DNA from: Phycisphaerales bacterium
GTDB lineage: Bacteria; Planctomycetota; Phycisphaerae; Phycisphaerales; UBA1924
NCBI GenBank assembly: GCA_022072615.1
Contig: JAJVHS010000015.1
Location: 1 to 53,549 of the forward strand
Length of the DNA stretch: 53,549 nt
Direction of reading: 5' to 3'
Shown: positions 8,534-16,682 of the stretch, in pieces
Layout of the letters: every line of letters starts with the position of its first letter
How positions within the stretch are numbered: the first letter of the stretch is position 1
Made by a program: the position numbers and the translations under genes
Notes under the pieces: model-generated
The model's input: the letters and a program-made list of their open reading frames with translations, nothing else
The model's database searches: none
What the model was told of the DNA's origin: nothing

Positions 8534-8887
8534 TTACACGGCTCGAGCGGCCGCGCGCGAGCGCTTGGGCTTGGCCTCGACCATCGCCGGCGCTTGCGAC
8601 GATTGCTGATCGAGTCCCTCGCGGAGAAGGCGGCCGACCTTGAACTTGACGGTCCGCTTGGGCGGAACCTCGACGCGCTCGAGCGTCTTTGGATTCTGGG
8701 CCCGACGCGCGGCGCGGGTCTTCACTTCAAATATCCCGAAATCCCGGAATTCGAGGCGGTTGCCGCGCCGGAGCTCTTCCACCATCTGATCAAGGAACAG
8801 CTGAACGATCTCCCGAACCACGGGCCGCTTCTGCCCGGTGAGTTCGGCGATCCGGTCGATCAGAACCTTCTTGGTTGTCGTGGTCAT
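8534..8887 (-). CDS. HU/IHF-family DNA-binding protein
   Basis: 117 aa. This is the bacterial histone-like fold: an N-terminal helical pair (KKVLIDRIAELTGQKRPVVREIVQLFLDQM) and a beta arm with FRDFGIFEVKTRAARRAQNPKT that wraps DNA. A basic, Ala/Lys/Arg-rich C-terminal extension of ~20 residues (KPKRSRAAARA) goes beyond the ~90-residue HU core, as in other actinobacterial and planctomycete HU variants. It bends and compacts DNA. The ATG at 8887 was chosen because the conserved fold begins there and AGAGG lies 8 nt upstream; 42 upstream codons are not HU-like. HU, HupB and IHF subtypes cannot be separated by eye. Confidence 0.93.
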   Translation of the reverse strand: MTTTTKKVLIDRIAELTGQKRPVVREIVQLFLDQMVEELRRGNRLEFRDFGIFEVKTRAARRAQNPKTLERVEVPPKRTVKFKVGRLLREGLDQQSSQAPAMVEAKPKRSRAAARAV

Positions 8888-9262
8888 TGAATGGCCTCTC
8901 GCGACCCGCCGGCGGGCAGCGCCCACCGACCCTTCCCGCAGGCGCGACCACTTGTCGCACCCCCACATGTCCGCTCCACCCGCCGATCGAACAAACCCCT
9001 TTCGACGGCGCAACGATCACACCCTCGCGCGTTGTCGATCTCGCGCGAGCGCCTCCGAGTCAGAAAAGCAAACTCCGTACACGGAGCCACTCTTCCCCGT
9101 TGAATGCCCTGGATCTTGTTCCCACACCCGATTCCCCTCGCTCGCGCTGAACCCGAGCGAACCGATGGAGTATCCCGAGTTTGGCGGCCCGGGTCAACGG
9201 GTGATTCGATCATTCGCGGGGGCATTGGGGCGAAACGGGTATTTGTCCCCGGATGGACGCGA
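8888..9262. other. 375-bp stretch without a gene
   Basis: This lies between the start of the HU-like gene and the stop of the outer-membrane protein gene (both minus strand), so it holds the HU promoter and the end of the preceding transcript. Two inverted repeats are visible: CTCCGT-AC-ACGGAG at 9073-9086, which could be an operator, and TCGCTCG/CGAGCGA at 9138-9160 with a 9-nt loop. Neither is followed by a T-run on the minus strand. No convincing coding frame was found. Confidence 0.5.
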
Positions 9263-10171
9263 TTAGAACCGAATCTCCGCGCCGACGAACAGACCCCCGA
9301 GCGAGCCGTCGAGCTCGAACTGATCAGAACCCGACCCGCTCTTCAGGTCCATCAGGAGGTGCTTGTAACCGATCCGAATGCCGAGATTCGGGATCGGGCG
9401 CCACGCACCCCCGACCGTGATGTCCCAGGACCAGCTCTCGGTGTCGCCCCACGGGCCGATTCCGAAGCCCGTCTGCACGTCGATCGTGAACTGCCTCGCA
9501 AATTCGCCCTCGAGCTTCACCGCCGCCGTCGGCTCGAAGAAGAAGTCGTCGTTCGAGGTCGACGTGCCCGCCGAAGCGCCGGTGATGGCGTCAAGCTGCA
9601 TGTCGAGGCTGTACATGCGCACCCCGACCACCGGCTCGAGGCCGAACACCAGCCGCGGCGATCCGTCCTGCATGGTGCCGAGCTGCCGGTGCACCAGCCT
9701 GTACGCGCCCTGGAGCTCGAGCACCCAGAAATCCATCGACGACGACACCACATCGCCCGACGCCAGCGTGAGGTTTCCCAGACCGCCCGAGTCGGTGACC
9801 GTCGTCTGGTCAACATCGTTCGAGTAGCTGAACCCGCTGCCGGTGAACCGCCACTTTCCGGCCTGCACGTGGACTGTGCCCATCGGCGCCCACTGCGACT
9901 CGTCGAGGTTGAGGGAATCCACGCCGAAGGTGTCCTGCACCGATCCCGGGGCGCCGGGCATCGTGAGGTCGCCTTCCAGCGATGTATACCACGCCGCGGG
10001 CTCGATCCGCAGGGTCCAATCCGGGTGGTCGGCGGCGGGCGGAGCCGGCGCATCGCCCGTTGGCGCCGATTGCGCGAGGGCCCGAGGCGCCGCCGCCAGC
10101 AAGAGCGCAACAATCATCGACCGTGCGAGCCGCGGGCCAGACGCCGCCAACATGCAGTGGGAGTGCATCAT
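9263..10171 (-). CDS. Predicted outer-membrane beta-barrel protein
   Basis: 302 aa from the preferred start. A signal peptide (SMIVALLLAAAPRALAQS) is followed by a Pro/Ala-rich linker. The rest is a series of amphipathic strands with alternating aromatic and small residues (WRFTGSGFSYSND, FWVLELQGAYRL, SWSWDITVGGAWRPI, LGIRIGYKHLLMDL), ending in a terminal Phe (VGAEIRF), the typical BAM recognition end of outer-membrane barrels. Substrate or partner is unknown. An ATG at 10183 overlaps a TATGCT -10-like hexamer, so the ATG at 10171, 7 nt after it, is preferred. This start overlaps the divergent arfB-like gene by about 20 bp. Confidence 0.75.
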   Translation of the reverse strand: MMHSHCMLAASGPRLARSMIVALLLAAAPRALAQSAPTGDAPAPPAADHPDWTLRIEPAAWYTSLEGDLTMPGAPGSVQDTFGVDSLNLDESQWAPMGTVHVQAGKWRFTGSGFSYSNDVDQTTVTDSGGLGNLTLASGDVVSSSMDFWVLELQGAYRLVHRQLGTMQDGSPRLVFGLEPVVGVRMYSLDMQLDAITGASAGTSTSNDDFFFEPTAAVKLEGEFARQFTIDVQTGFGIGPWGDTESWSWDITVGGAWRPIPNLGIRIGYKHLLMDLKSGSGSDQFELDGSLGGLFVGAEIRF

Positions 10172-10661
10172 CGGACCCAGCATAGCTCAAGGTGAAGACG
10201 CGGGCGGCCTTGGCGCGGCGCGGTCCCCGCAGCCCGCCGAAGCCGCGGAGGAACTCGCCCCGGGCGTCCGCCTCCGGCCCGGGTCCCTGGAGTTTTCGTT
10301 CGTCGCAAGCGGCGGCCCCGGCGGGCAGAACGTCAACAAGCGGGCAACCAAGGCCGAGCTGCGCGTACGGGCGGACGCCATCGAGATGCCGCCCCGAGCC
10401 CACACCCGGCTGCTCGCCCTGTCGGGCAAACGCCTCAACGCGACCGGCGAGCTGGTGTTTTCCTGCGACGACCATCGGTCGCAGGAGCGGAACAAGTCTG
10501 AGTGCCTGCTCCGGTTGCGGGCCCTGCTGGTCGAGGCCATGGCCGAGCCCCGCGTGCGGCGCAAGACCAAACCGACGCGGTCGTCCAGACTCCGCCGCCT
10601 GGAATCCAAGCGCCGGGAGGGCGAGATCAAGCGGGGCCGGCGGCGGCCGAGGGACGATTGA
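10152..10661 (+). CDS. arfB: ArfB (YaeJ)-like alternative ribosome-rescue peptidyl-tRNA hydrolase
   Basis: 169 aa. It has the class I release-factor catalytic block SGGPGGQNVNK around residue 50, where the GGQ hydrolyses peptidyl-tRNA, and no stop-codon recognition domains. The C-terminus is strongly basic (RRKTKPTRSSRLRRLESKRRE, then KRGRRRP), as in ArfB, whose tail enters the empty mRNA channel of stalled ribosomes. The first ~35 residues are not conserved. The start is uncertain: the ATG at 10152 is the last ATG before the domain but overlaps the divergent gene. Rescue of non-stop ribosomes is known for the family; its role here is inferred. Confidence 0.88.
   Translation: MQWECIIGPSIAQGEDAGGLGAARSPQPAEAAEELAPGVRLRPGSLEFSFVASGGPGGQNVNKRATKAELRVRADAIEMPPRAHTRLLALSGKRLNATGELVFSCDDHRSQERNKSECLLRLRALLVEAMAEPRVRRKTKPTRSSRLRRLESKRREGEIKRGRRRPRDD
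10179..10184 (-). promoter_or_regulatory. Candidate -10 element of the outer-membrane protein gene
   Basis: TATGCT on the minus strand ends 7 nt before the ATG at 10171. The upstream in-frame ATG at 10183 lies inside the hexamer. The element would also lie inside the divergent arfB-like coding sequence. Confidence 0.35.
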
Positions 10662-10826
10662 CGGGCGGGCGGAGATTCGCACGCGGTGGTGGCCAAATGT
10701 GCGGCACTTTTCGCGGGCCGACGCGTTATAGTGTTATGGTCCCGGCGGTGGGGCCGGGGTTGTCCTTTGAGCCGTGCGCCAGTCGGGGACGCGCGGGTGG
10801 TGAAGCGTCAAACAAGGAGCGTCGTA

Positions 10827-13800
10827 ATGAAAGCCACGAAAACGGGGCGTGCTCGTGCCGCCTGGATCAAGACCGGCCTGATACTGGTCGCCGGAACGGC
10901 GATCGTGCTTCCGTCGGCCGGGCTGGCGGGCATCCCTGAACCCGATGTGACGGACGCTTCCAAGGCGCCCCCGCCCGGTTCGGACCAGAACCCGCTCGAC
11001 GACGCCATGAGGCTGGCGATGCAGGCCCAGGCGGGCGGCGAGGCCGGCAAGAAGGGCGAAGAGTTCAAGCCCTGGTCGGAAGTCAGCAAGGACTACGAGC
11101 GCGTGGTCTCGACGGCCGAGGGCGACACGTTCTACAACGTCTACAAGCGAGCCAAGGACAACCAGATGCTCGCCGAGCTGCCCCGCGGCTGGCAGAGCCA
11201 GAAGCACTTCATCGCCATGACGCTGCCGACCGGCGAGGTCTTCGCGGGTCTGCAGGCCGGCGACCTGTACTGCTACTGGAAACGCATCGACAAGCGCATG
11301 GTGCTGATCGCCCCGAACCTGCAGGTCCGGTCGACCGGCGACCGCGAGAGCAAGGACTCGATCCAGAACCACTTCACCGACCGCGTCATCATCGACGTCC
11401 CGATCGAGTGCATGGGCCCCAACGGCCAGCCGGTGATCGACGTCGACCAGATGCTCGTGGGCAACATTCAGACTTTCTACGGCGGCCTGGCCGCCGGCGC
11501 CAACCATCGCCTGGCCACGATCGCCGACGCCAAGGCGTTCCCCAAGAACATCGAGCTCTCCTTCAACCTCCCCACGGCGGGCGGCCAGCTCAAGACCTTC
11601 CACTACTCGATCAGCCTCATCGAGGACAACGCGTCCTACAAGCCGCGCGTCGCCGACGAGCGCGTCGGCTACTTCACGACCGAGTACCGGGACCTGGGCA
11701 AGTTCCGCGATGACCAGGTCTCCACCCGGTACATCAACCGCTGGCACCTGGAGAAGGCGGACCCGGCCCGCAAGCTCAGCCCGCCCAAGGAACCGATCAT
11801 CTACTACGTCGAGCACACGGTCCCCGTGCGCTACCGCCGCTGGGTGAAGGAAGGCACGCTGTACTGGAACAAGGCCTTCGAGCAGGTCGGCATCTCCGAC
11901 GCCATCGAGGTCTACTTCCAGGACAAGTCGACCGGCGCCCACATGGACAAGGACCCCGAGGACGTCCGCTACAACTTCATCCGCTGGCTCTCCAACGACA
12001 TCGGCACGGCCATCGGCCCCAGCCGGGCGCACCCGGTCACCGGCCAGATCCTCGACGCCGACATCGTCCTGACCGACGGCTGGATCCGTCACTTCTGGTA
12101 CCAGTCCAACGAGTACCTCCCGCAGGTCGCGATGGAGGGCTTCAGCAACGAGGAGATCTCCTACTTCGACGAGAATCCCCAGTACGACCCGCGGGTCCTG
12201 CTCGCCAAGCCCGAGGACCGCGAGCAGATGATGACCGAGCGTTTCCGCCGCGGCGTGGCCCGCTACGGCGGCATGCCGATCGCCACCAACGACTCGATGC
12301 TCAACGCCAACGACGACCTTGTGCGGCTCAGCCACGTGCTCCAGCCCAGGCTGGGGCTGTGCATGGCCGCGCAGGGCATGGCCCGGGACATGGCGATGAT
12401 GGGCCAGTACTTCGAGATCATGGACATGCTGGACCCCCAGCAGCCCTCCGGCGACGGCCCCAAGGACGGCAAGAAGGACGGCGAGAAGAAGGACGACGCC
12501 AAGAAGGATGAGTCGGACAAGATCGACGACATCCCCGAGTGGTTCGTCGGACCCGCGCTCGCGCACCTCACGGTCCACGAAGTCGGCCACACGCTGGGCC
12601 TGCGCCACAACTTCAAGGCGTCGAGCATCTACTCGCTCGCCGAGATCAACAGCCCGGGCATGAAGGGCAAGCCCTTCACCGGATCGGTCATGGACTACAC
12701 GCCCGTCAACATCAACATCGGCGAAGGCGCGTACCAGGGCGACTACAACCAGATCGGCATCGGCCCGTACGACATGTGGGCCATCGAGTACGGCTACACC
12801 TCCGGCGACACCAAGGAGGTCCTCAAGAAGGTCTCCGACCCGATGCTCACCTACGGCACCGACGAGGATACCGGCGGGCCCGACCCGCTGGCTCGTCGCT
12901 ACGACTTTGCCGCCAACCCGATCGAGTACGCCCAGCAGCTCATGAACCTGTCCAAGCTGGCTCGCTCCAAGATCCTGGAGAAGTTCGTCAAGGAAGGCGA
13001 GCCGTGGGCGAAGGCTCGCCGCGGCTACGAGATCACGCTCGGCAACCAGACCAACGCCATCTCCATCGTCTCCAACTGGATCGGCGGCGCCCTGGTCAAC
13101 CGTGATCGCAAGGGCGACCCGGGAGCCCGCGACCCCGTCGCGCCCGTGTCCGCCGAGCAGCAGCGCGCGGCGCTCAAGTTCGTCATCGACAACGGCTTCA
13201 ACGAGGATGCCTACGGCCTCACCCCCGAGCTGCTCGTCAAGATGACGATCAACAAGGACGAGGCGCCGGGCACCGACGCCACCTGGCCGGTCTCCGACCG
13301 GATCGCCGGCGTGGGCAAGTCGGCCCTCTCGATGGTCATGAGCCCGACGCGGCTGCGCCGGGTCTACGACAACGAGACCTTCGTCGATCGCTCGAAGGAC
13401 GCGTTCACGCTCCCCGAGCTCCTCGACACCGTCTCGACGGCCATCTGGAAGGAACTCGACGGCAAGGACGGCCAGTTCTCGGCTCGCCAGCCGATGATCT
13501 CGGCCTTCCGCCGGTCGCTCCAGCGTGACCATGTCGACCGCCTCATCGACCTCTCGATCGAGGGCGGGTCGAACTCGGCCTCGCAGGCCATCGCGAGCCT
13601 CTCGTCGCTCAAGCTCAAGGACCTGCAGACCCGCATCTCCAAGGCCGCCGAGAAGCCGGGGATCGACCCCTACTCCAAGGCGCACCTGGCCGAGGTCGGC
13701 CACCGCATCGCCAAGGCCCTCGACGCCCAGTACACCTACAACGGTGGCGGCGGCGGCATGGGCGGCTTCCCGATGTGGATGTTCATGCGTGAGCAGGAGC

Positions 13801-13835
13801 ACAAGAAGTTGCAGCAGGAGATCGAGTCCAAGTGA
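10827..13835 (+). CDS. Exported zinc-dependent metalloprotease (DUF5117/DUF5118-type, metzincin)
   Basis: 1002 aa. A signal peptide (KTGLILVAGTAIVLPSAGLAG) is followed by a large N-terminal region typical of DUF5118/DUF5117 proteins. The zinc site is HEVGHTLGLRH at residues ~584-594, the full metzincin HExxHxxGxxH, with a Met-turn SVMDY at ~620. A C-terminal region with repeated helices follows. A Lys/Asp-rich insertion (KKDGEKKDDAKKDES) sits at ~550-570, just before the active site. A strong AAGGAG site lies 7 nt upstream of the ATG at 10827, excluding the longer frame. The gene is followed by a strong intrinsic terminator. Substrate is unknown; activity outside the cytoplasm is inferred. 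Confidence 0.9.
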   Translation: MKATKTGRARAAWIKTGLILVAGTAIVLPSAGLAGIPEPDVTDASKAPPPGSDQNPLDDAMRLAMQAQAGGEAGKKGEEFKPWSEVSKDYERVVSTAEGDTFYNVYKRAKDNQMLAELPRGWQSQKHFIAMTLPTGEVFAGLQAGDLYCYWKRIDKRMVLIAPNLQVRSTGDRESKDSIQNHFTDRVIIDVPIECMGPNGQPVIDVDQMLVGNIQTFYGGLAAGANHRLATIADAKAFPKNIELSFNLPTAGGQLKTFHYSISLIEDNASYKPRVADERVGYFTTEYRDLGKFRDDQVSTRYINRWHLEKADPARKLSPPKEPIIYYVEHTVPVRYRRWVKEGTLYWNKAFEQVGISDAIEVYFQDKSTGAHMDKDPEDVRYNFIRWLSNDIGTAIGPSRAHPVTGQILDADIVLTDGWIRHFWYQSNEYLPQVAMEGFSNEEISYFDENPQYDPRVLLAKPEDREQMMTERFRRGVARYGGMPIATNDSMLNANDDLVRLSHVLQPRLGLCMAAQGMARDMAMMGQYFEIMDMLDPQQPSGDGPKDGKKDGEKKDDAKKDESDKIDDIPEWFVGPALAHLTVHEVGHTLGLRHNFKASSIYSLAEINSPGMKGKPFTGSVMDYTPVNINIGEGAYQGDYNQIGIGPYDMWAIEYGYTSGDTKEVLKKVSDPMLTYGTDEDTGGPDPLARRYDFAANPIEYAQQLMNLSKLARSKILEKFVKEGEPWAKARRGYEITLGNQTNAISIVSNWIGGALVNRDRKGDPGARDPVAPVSAEQQRAALKFVIDNGFNEDAYGLTPELLVKMTINKDEAPGTDATWPVSDRIAGVGKSALSMVMSPTRLRRVYDNETFVDRSKDAFTLPELLDTVSTAIWKELDGKDGQFSARQPMISAFRRSLQRDHVDRLIDLSIEGGSNSASQAIASLSSLKLKDLQTRISKAAEKPGIDPYSKAHLAEVGHRIAKALDAQYTYNGGGGGMGGFPMWMFMREQEHKKLQQEIESK

Positions 13836-13868
13836 CCCATGTTCCTTGCTGAAACCGTGATGTGACAG

Positions 13869-13900
13869 CCGGGCTGGTCGAAGGACCGGCCCGGTTCTTT
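13869..13900 (+). terminator. Rho-independent terminator after the metalloprotease gene
   Basis: An 11-bp stem (CCGGGCTGGTC / GACCGGCCCGG, one G-U pair) with a GAAG tetraloop is followed by TTCTTTT. It ends just before the next gene starts at 13903, so that gene probably has little read-through. Confidence 0.85.
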
Positions 13901-13902
13901 TG

Positions 13903-14241
13903 ATGACCTTCTCGCTGCTGCTGACGCCCGTCGTGCTGCTCATCGTCGCGCTTGGCGCGTCGCTGGTCTGGGCCGGATGCTGGATGATCTGGTCCGACGC
14001 GGCGGCTCGGCGGTGGCCGGGGATGTCCCGCGCGACCCGAGCGACCATCGGCCTGTGCTCGGTCCTGGCGGGCTACCACCTGGCGGCGTACTGCCTGCCC
14101 GATCACTGGTTCCCGCTGAAGATTCCCGTGGAGCGATGGTTCATCGTCGCCGGGATTGTCCTGATCGCGGTCTTCGCCAGCCTCGGCTTCGACCGCCGGG
14201 GTCGTTTGTCACAGGACGGTAACGACACCCCGGAGGCATGA
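13903..14241 (+). CDS. Small hypothetical integral membrane protein
   Basis: 112 aa, function unknown. Three hydrophobic segments are predicted: ~5-28 (LLTPVVLLIVALGASLVWAGC), ~47-63 (IGLCSVLAGYHLAAYCL) and ~78-95 (FIVAGIVLIAVFASLGF), with a short charged C-terminal tail. The ATG at 13903 sits immediately after the T-run of the preceding terminator and has no clear Shine-Dalgarno, so expression is uncertain. An in-frame TTG at 13900 is unlikely. Sequence composition matches the neighbours, which supports it as coding. Confidence 0.55.
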   Translation: MTFSLLLTPVVLLIVALGASLVWAGCWMIWSDAAARRWPGMSRATRATIGLCSVLAGYHLAAYCLPDHWFPLKIPVERWFIVAGIVLIAVFASLGFDRRGRLSQDGNDTPEA

Positions 14242-14597
14242 GCCCGATGACCGAAACATCCAGTAGGATGCCGACGTACGTGTGATCGGGAGCCGATCGG
14301 TCGGGAAGCGCCCGGAGCACGTCGCCTCGCGGCGGGCAAACACGGGTCCGAGGGGGTACGATCCCGACCTTTCACCGGCCCGGTGCTCGCACGCGAGCCG
14401 CCGGGCGAGCGATGGGGGACGGAAGACCCGCCAGGACGGTGAAACCGGCGGACGGAACTCACGGGGGACGGACCCCGGGCGTGGCGAGTTGCTTTGATGG
14501 CGACCGAGCCTTCAAAGCCTCCGCAGGCCGGCGTCCGGTGAGCGGCGGTGCTCGAAGGGCTGTGGTGGTCCTGACGAGCACGACAACGAGGTGAAGC
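14242..14597 (+). promoter_or_regulatory. Long structured leader region of the pilM operon
   Basis: 356 bp without a convincing gene, ahead of pilM. Several elements are visible. Four GGACGG cores are spaced 16-17 bp apart (14417-14471). A hairpin GCTTTGA-T-GGC / GCC-T-TCAAAGC lies at 14491-14518. A second inverted repeat GTGCTCG/CGAGCAC at 14548-14554 and 14575-14581 ends just before the GAGGTG ribosome binding site of pilM. This looks like a structured 5' UTR. I could not match it to a known riboswitch; the c-di-GMP (GEMM) core is not present in the right order. Confidence 0.5.
14417..14471 (+). repeat. Four spaced GGACGG repeats (seven GGA motifs)
   Basis: GGACGG occurs at 14417, 14434, 14450 and 14466, i.e. 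at 17, 16 and 16-bp steps. Three of the four copies are GGACGGA, giving seven GGA triplets in 56 nt. At least one copy can sit in a hairpin loop (CGGGG-GACGGA-CCCCG at 14462-14477). Spaced GGA motifs in hairpins of an mRNA leader are the hallmark of CsrA/RsmA binding sites, but that link is inference. Confidence 0.7.
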
Positions 14598-16682
14598 ATG
14601 GCGACGTCCAATGTCTGCTGGGGCATCGAAATCGGCGCCTTCGCGGTCAAGGCCTTGAAGCTCGAAGTCGCGGACCAGAACGTCAATGTTCTGGATTACG
14701 CGATCATCCCGCACGGGAAAGTGCTCTCGACGCCCGGGCTCGACCAGAACGACGCCATCCGCGTCACCCTGGGCACGCTCGTGGCTCAGTGGGACCTTTC
14801 CAAGGCGGCGATCGCGATTTCGGTTCCCGGGCAGGCCTCGCTGGCGCGGTTCGCCAAGCTGCCGCCGGTCGAACCCAGAAAAGTCCCTGACATCGTGAAG
14901 TTCGAGGCCGCCCAGCAGATCCCCTTCCCGCTGGACCAGGTTGAATGGGATTATCAGACCTTCGTCAGCCCGGATTCGCCGGACATTGAAGTCGGTATTT
15001 TCGCGATCACGCGCGAGCGGATCATGGACCGGCTGATGCTGCTCCAGGACGTGGGGATCACCCCGGACCACGTCACGCTCAGCCCGATCGCCGCGTACAA
15101 CGCGCTGGCGTTTGACCGCCAGTTCACCGAGAAAACCCCGGGCACGGTCATCCTCGACATCGGGACGACGTCGACCGACGTGGTCGTTGCTGATTCGGCA
15201 CGTGTTTGGGTGCGAACCGTGCCGCTCGGCGGCCATCACTTCACCGAAGCGCTGGTGAACGCCTTCAAGCTCAGCTACCCCAAGGCGGAGAAGCTCAAGA
15301 AGGAAGTCGAGAGCGGGGCGAATTCCAAGCACATCGCCCAGGCGATGCGGCCGGTGTTCAGCGACCTGGCCCAGGAAGTTCAGCGTTCGATCGGGTACTA
15401 CCAGACGCTTCATAAGGAAGCCAAGCTGACCCGGCTGATGGGCATCGGGTCGACCTTCCTGATGCCCGGCATCCGCAAGTTCCTCAAGCAGCAGCTCTCG
15501 GCCTCGGTGGGGCCGATCGAGGTGACGCGCATCGAGGACTTCGAGCGGCTGAAGTACACGGGCCTGGGCGACGAGCGCCGGGCCGAGGAACTGCGCAACA
15601 ACGTCCTTTCCATGGCGACCTGCTACGGCCTGGCGCTGCAGGGCTTGGGCATGAACACGGTCAACGCCAACCTCATGCCGGTGGCGATCATCCGCAAGTC
15701 GGTCTGGAAGAGCAAGAGCGCCTGGTTCGGGATCGCCGCGGGTCTGGCGGTCGCGACCGGCGCCGCAATGTTCATCCGCCCGGTGATCGACGACTTCGCC
15801 GTTGTCGGCTCCAACCCCGACACGGTGATCGAGACCGCGATCCGCGAGGCCCGCGACCTCAAGTCCAAGGCCGAGGAGGCGGGCGTCATCGGTGACGCGG
15901 CGGTGGACAACCGGCCGGTCAACATGATGTCGCTGCTCGATAACCGAGCCATCCACGCGTACCTCGTGGACGACCTCTCCAAGATGCTCGAGGACGCCCA
16001 GTCCAAGGCCGCGACCGGCGAGGACCAGCAGCCGGCGTTCGTCGTGAAGGCGTTCCAGACGTCGTACCGGCACGGCAGTTCGTCGATCGACAGCGAGTTC
16101 GGCAGCGGCCAGCAGGGCGCGACCAGCCGTGGCGGGCACGGCGGCTACGAGACTCCCGCCGACGAGACCGGCACCGAAGTCGCGGCCAAGCGCACGGTCG
16201 AGTGCGTGCTCGACGTTACGACCACGCAGCCCGATGCTCGAAAGTTCATGCTCGCGACCATCGACCGGTGGCTGAAGGAAAACAAGGTCCGCGAGGGCGT
16301 TCCGTACACGATCGTCGTGGACCAGACCCCCTGGACGATGCGCGACGAGACCAGGACCGCCGCGGCCGGCAACAACAGCTCGGGCCGGTCGGGTCCCTTC
16401 GAGGATCGCACCGGTCACGGGGGCGGCGGCCACGGCGACCGGCCGATGCGAGCCATCGACCGCATCCGCCAGGATGACCCCAACGCGGTCATCATCGGCG
16501 CCTCGCCCGAGCAGGGCGGTCCGGGCGCGTACGCGGGCTCGCTCCCGTCGTTCAACTCGCTCAAGCCCAAGGAGCCGGCCGGCACGACCAGGGCGACGTT
16601 CCGCGTCCAGTGGCACGTCGAGATCAACGAACCCAAGGCGCCCGACGAATCGGGCGAAACCGCCGATGGAGGTGGCGCTTGA
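14598..16682 (+). CDS. pilM: Type IV pilus assembly protein PilM fused to a PilN-like tail
   Basis: 694 aa, about twice normal PilM length (~350). Residues 1-~345 are the actin-like PilM ATPase: GIEIGAFAVKALKLE (phosphate 1), VPGQASLARFAKLPPVE, FEAAQQIPFPLDQVEWDYQ, and LDIGTTSTDVVV (phosphate 2). At ~355-361 comes NANLMP, resembling the NLLP motif at the PilN N-terminus that docks on PilM. It is followed by a transmembrane segment at ~374-393 and a large extracytoplasmic region with a PilN-like position. So PilM and PilN appear joined in one chain. It starts at ATG 14598 with GAGGTG upstream. It overlaps the next gene by 4 nt (TTGA). Role: inner-membrane alignment complex of a type IV pilus or type II secretion-like system. 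Confidence 0.87.
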   Translation: MATSNVCWGIEIGAFAVKALKLEVADQNVNVLDYAIIPHGKVLSTPGLDQNDAIRVTLGTLVAQWDLSKAAIAISVPGQASLARFAKLPPVEPRKVPDIVKFEAAQQIPFPLDQVEWDYQTFVSPDSPDIEVGIFAITRERIMDRLMLLQDVGITPDHVTLSPIAAYNALAFDRQFTEKTPGTVILDIGTTSTDVVVADSARVWVRTVPLGGHHFTEALVNAFKLSYPKAEKLKKEVESGANSKHIAQAMRPVFSDLAQEVQRSIGYYQTLHKEAKLTRLMGIGSTFLMPGIRKFLKQQLSASVGPIEVTRIEDFERLKYTGLGDERRAEELRNNVLSMATCYGLALQGLGMNTVNANLMPVAIIRKSVWKSKSAWFGIAAGLAVATGAAMFIRPVIDDFAVVGSNPDTVIETAIREARDLKSKAEEAGVIGDAAVDNRPVNMMSLLDNRAIHAYLVDDLSKMLEDAQSKAATGEDQQPAFVVKAFQTSYRHGSSSIDSEFGSGQQGATSRGGHGGYETPADETGTEVAAKRTVECVLDVTTTQPDARKFMLATIDRWLKENKVREGVPYTIVVDQTPWTMRDETRTAAAGNNSSGRSGPFEDRTGHGGGGHGDRPMRAIDRIRQDDPNAVIIGASPEQGGPGAYAGSLPSFNSLKPKEPAGTTRATFRVQWHVEINEPKAPDESGETADGGGA

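Noticed and set aside
10734-14048. 1104-codon minus-strand open frame across the metalloprotease gene
   Set aside because: Translation is Val/Leu/Asp/Arg-rich without motifs, and the plus strand encodes the zinc protease with a proper ribosome site and terminator.
14282-14497. Short open reading frame in the pilM leader
   Set aside because: Low-complexity Arg/Gly-rich translation, no ribosome site, and it covers the GGACGG repeats and hairpins, which explain the region better.
14290-14560. c-di-GMP (GEMM) riboswitch before pilM
   Set aside because: Fragments such as GGCAAACA and CAAAGCCTCC occur, but the order and spacing of the GEMM core and tetraloop are not met.
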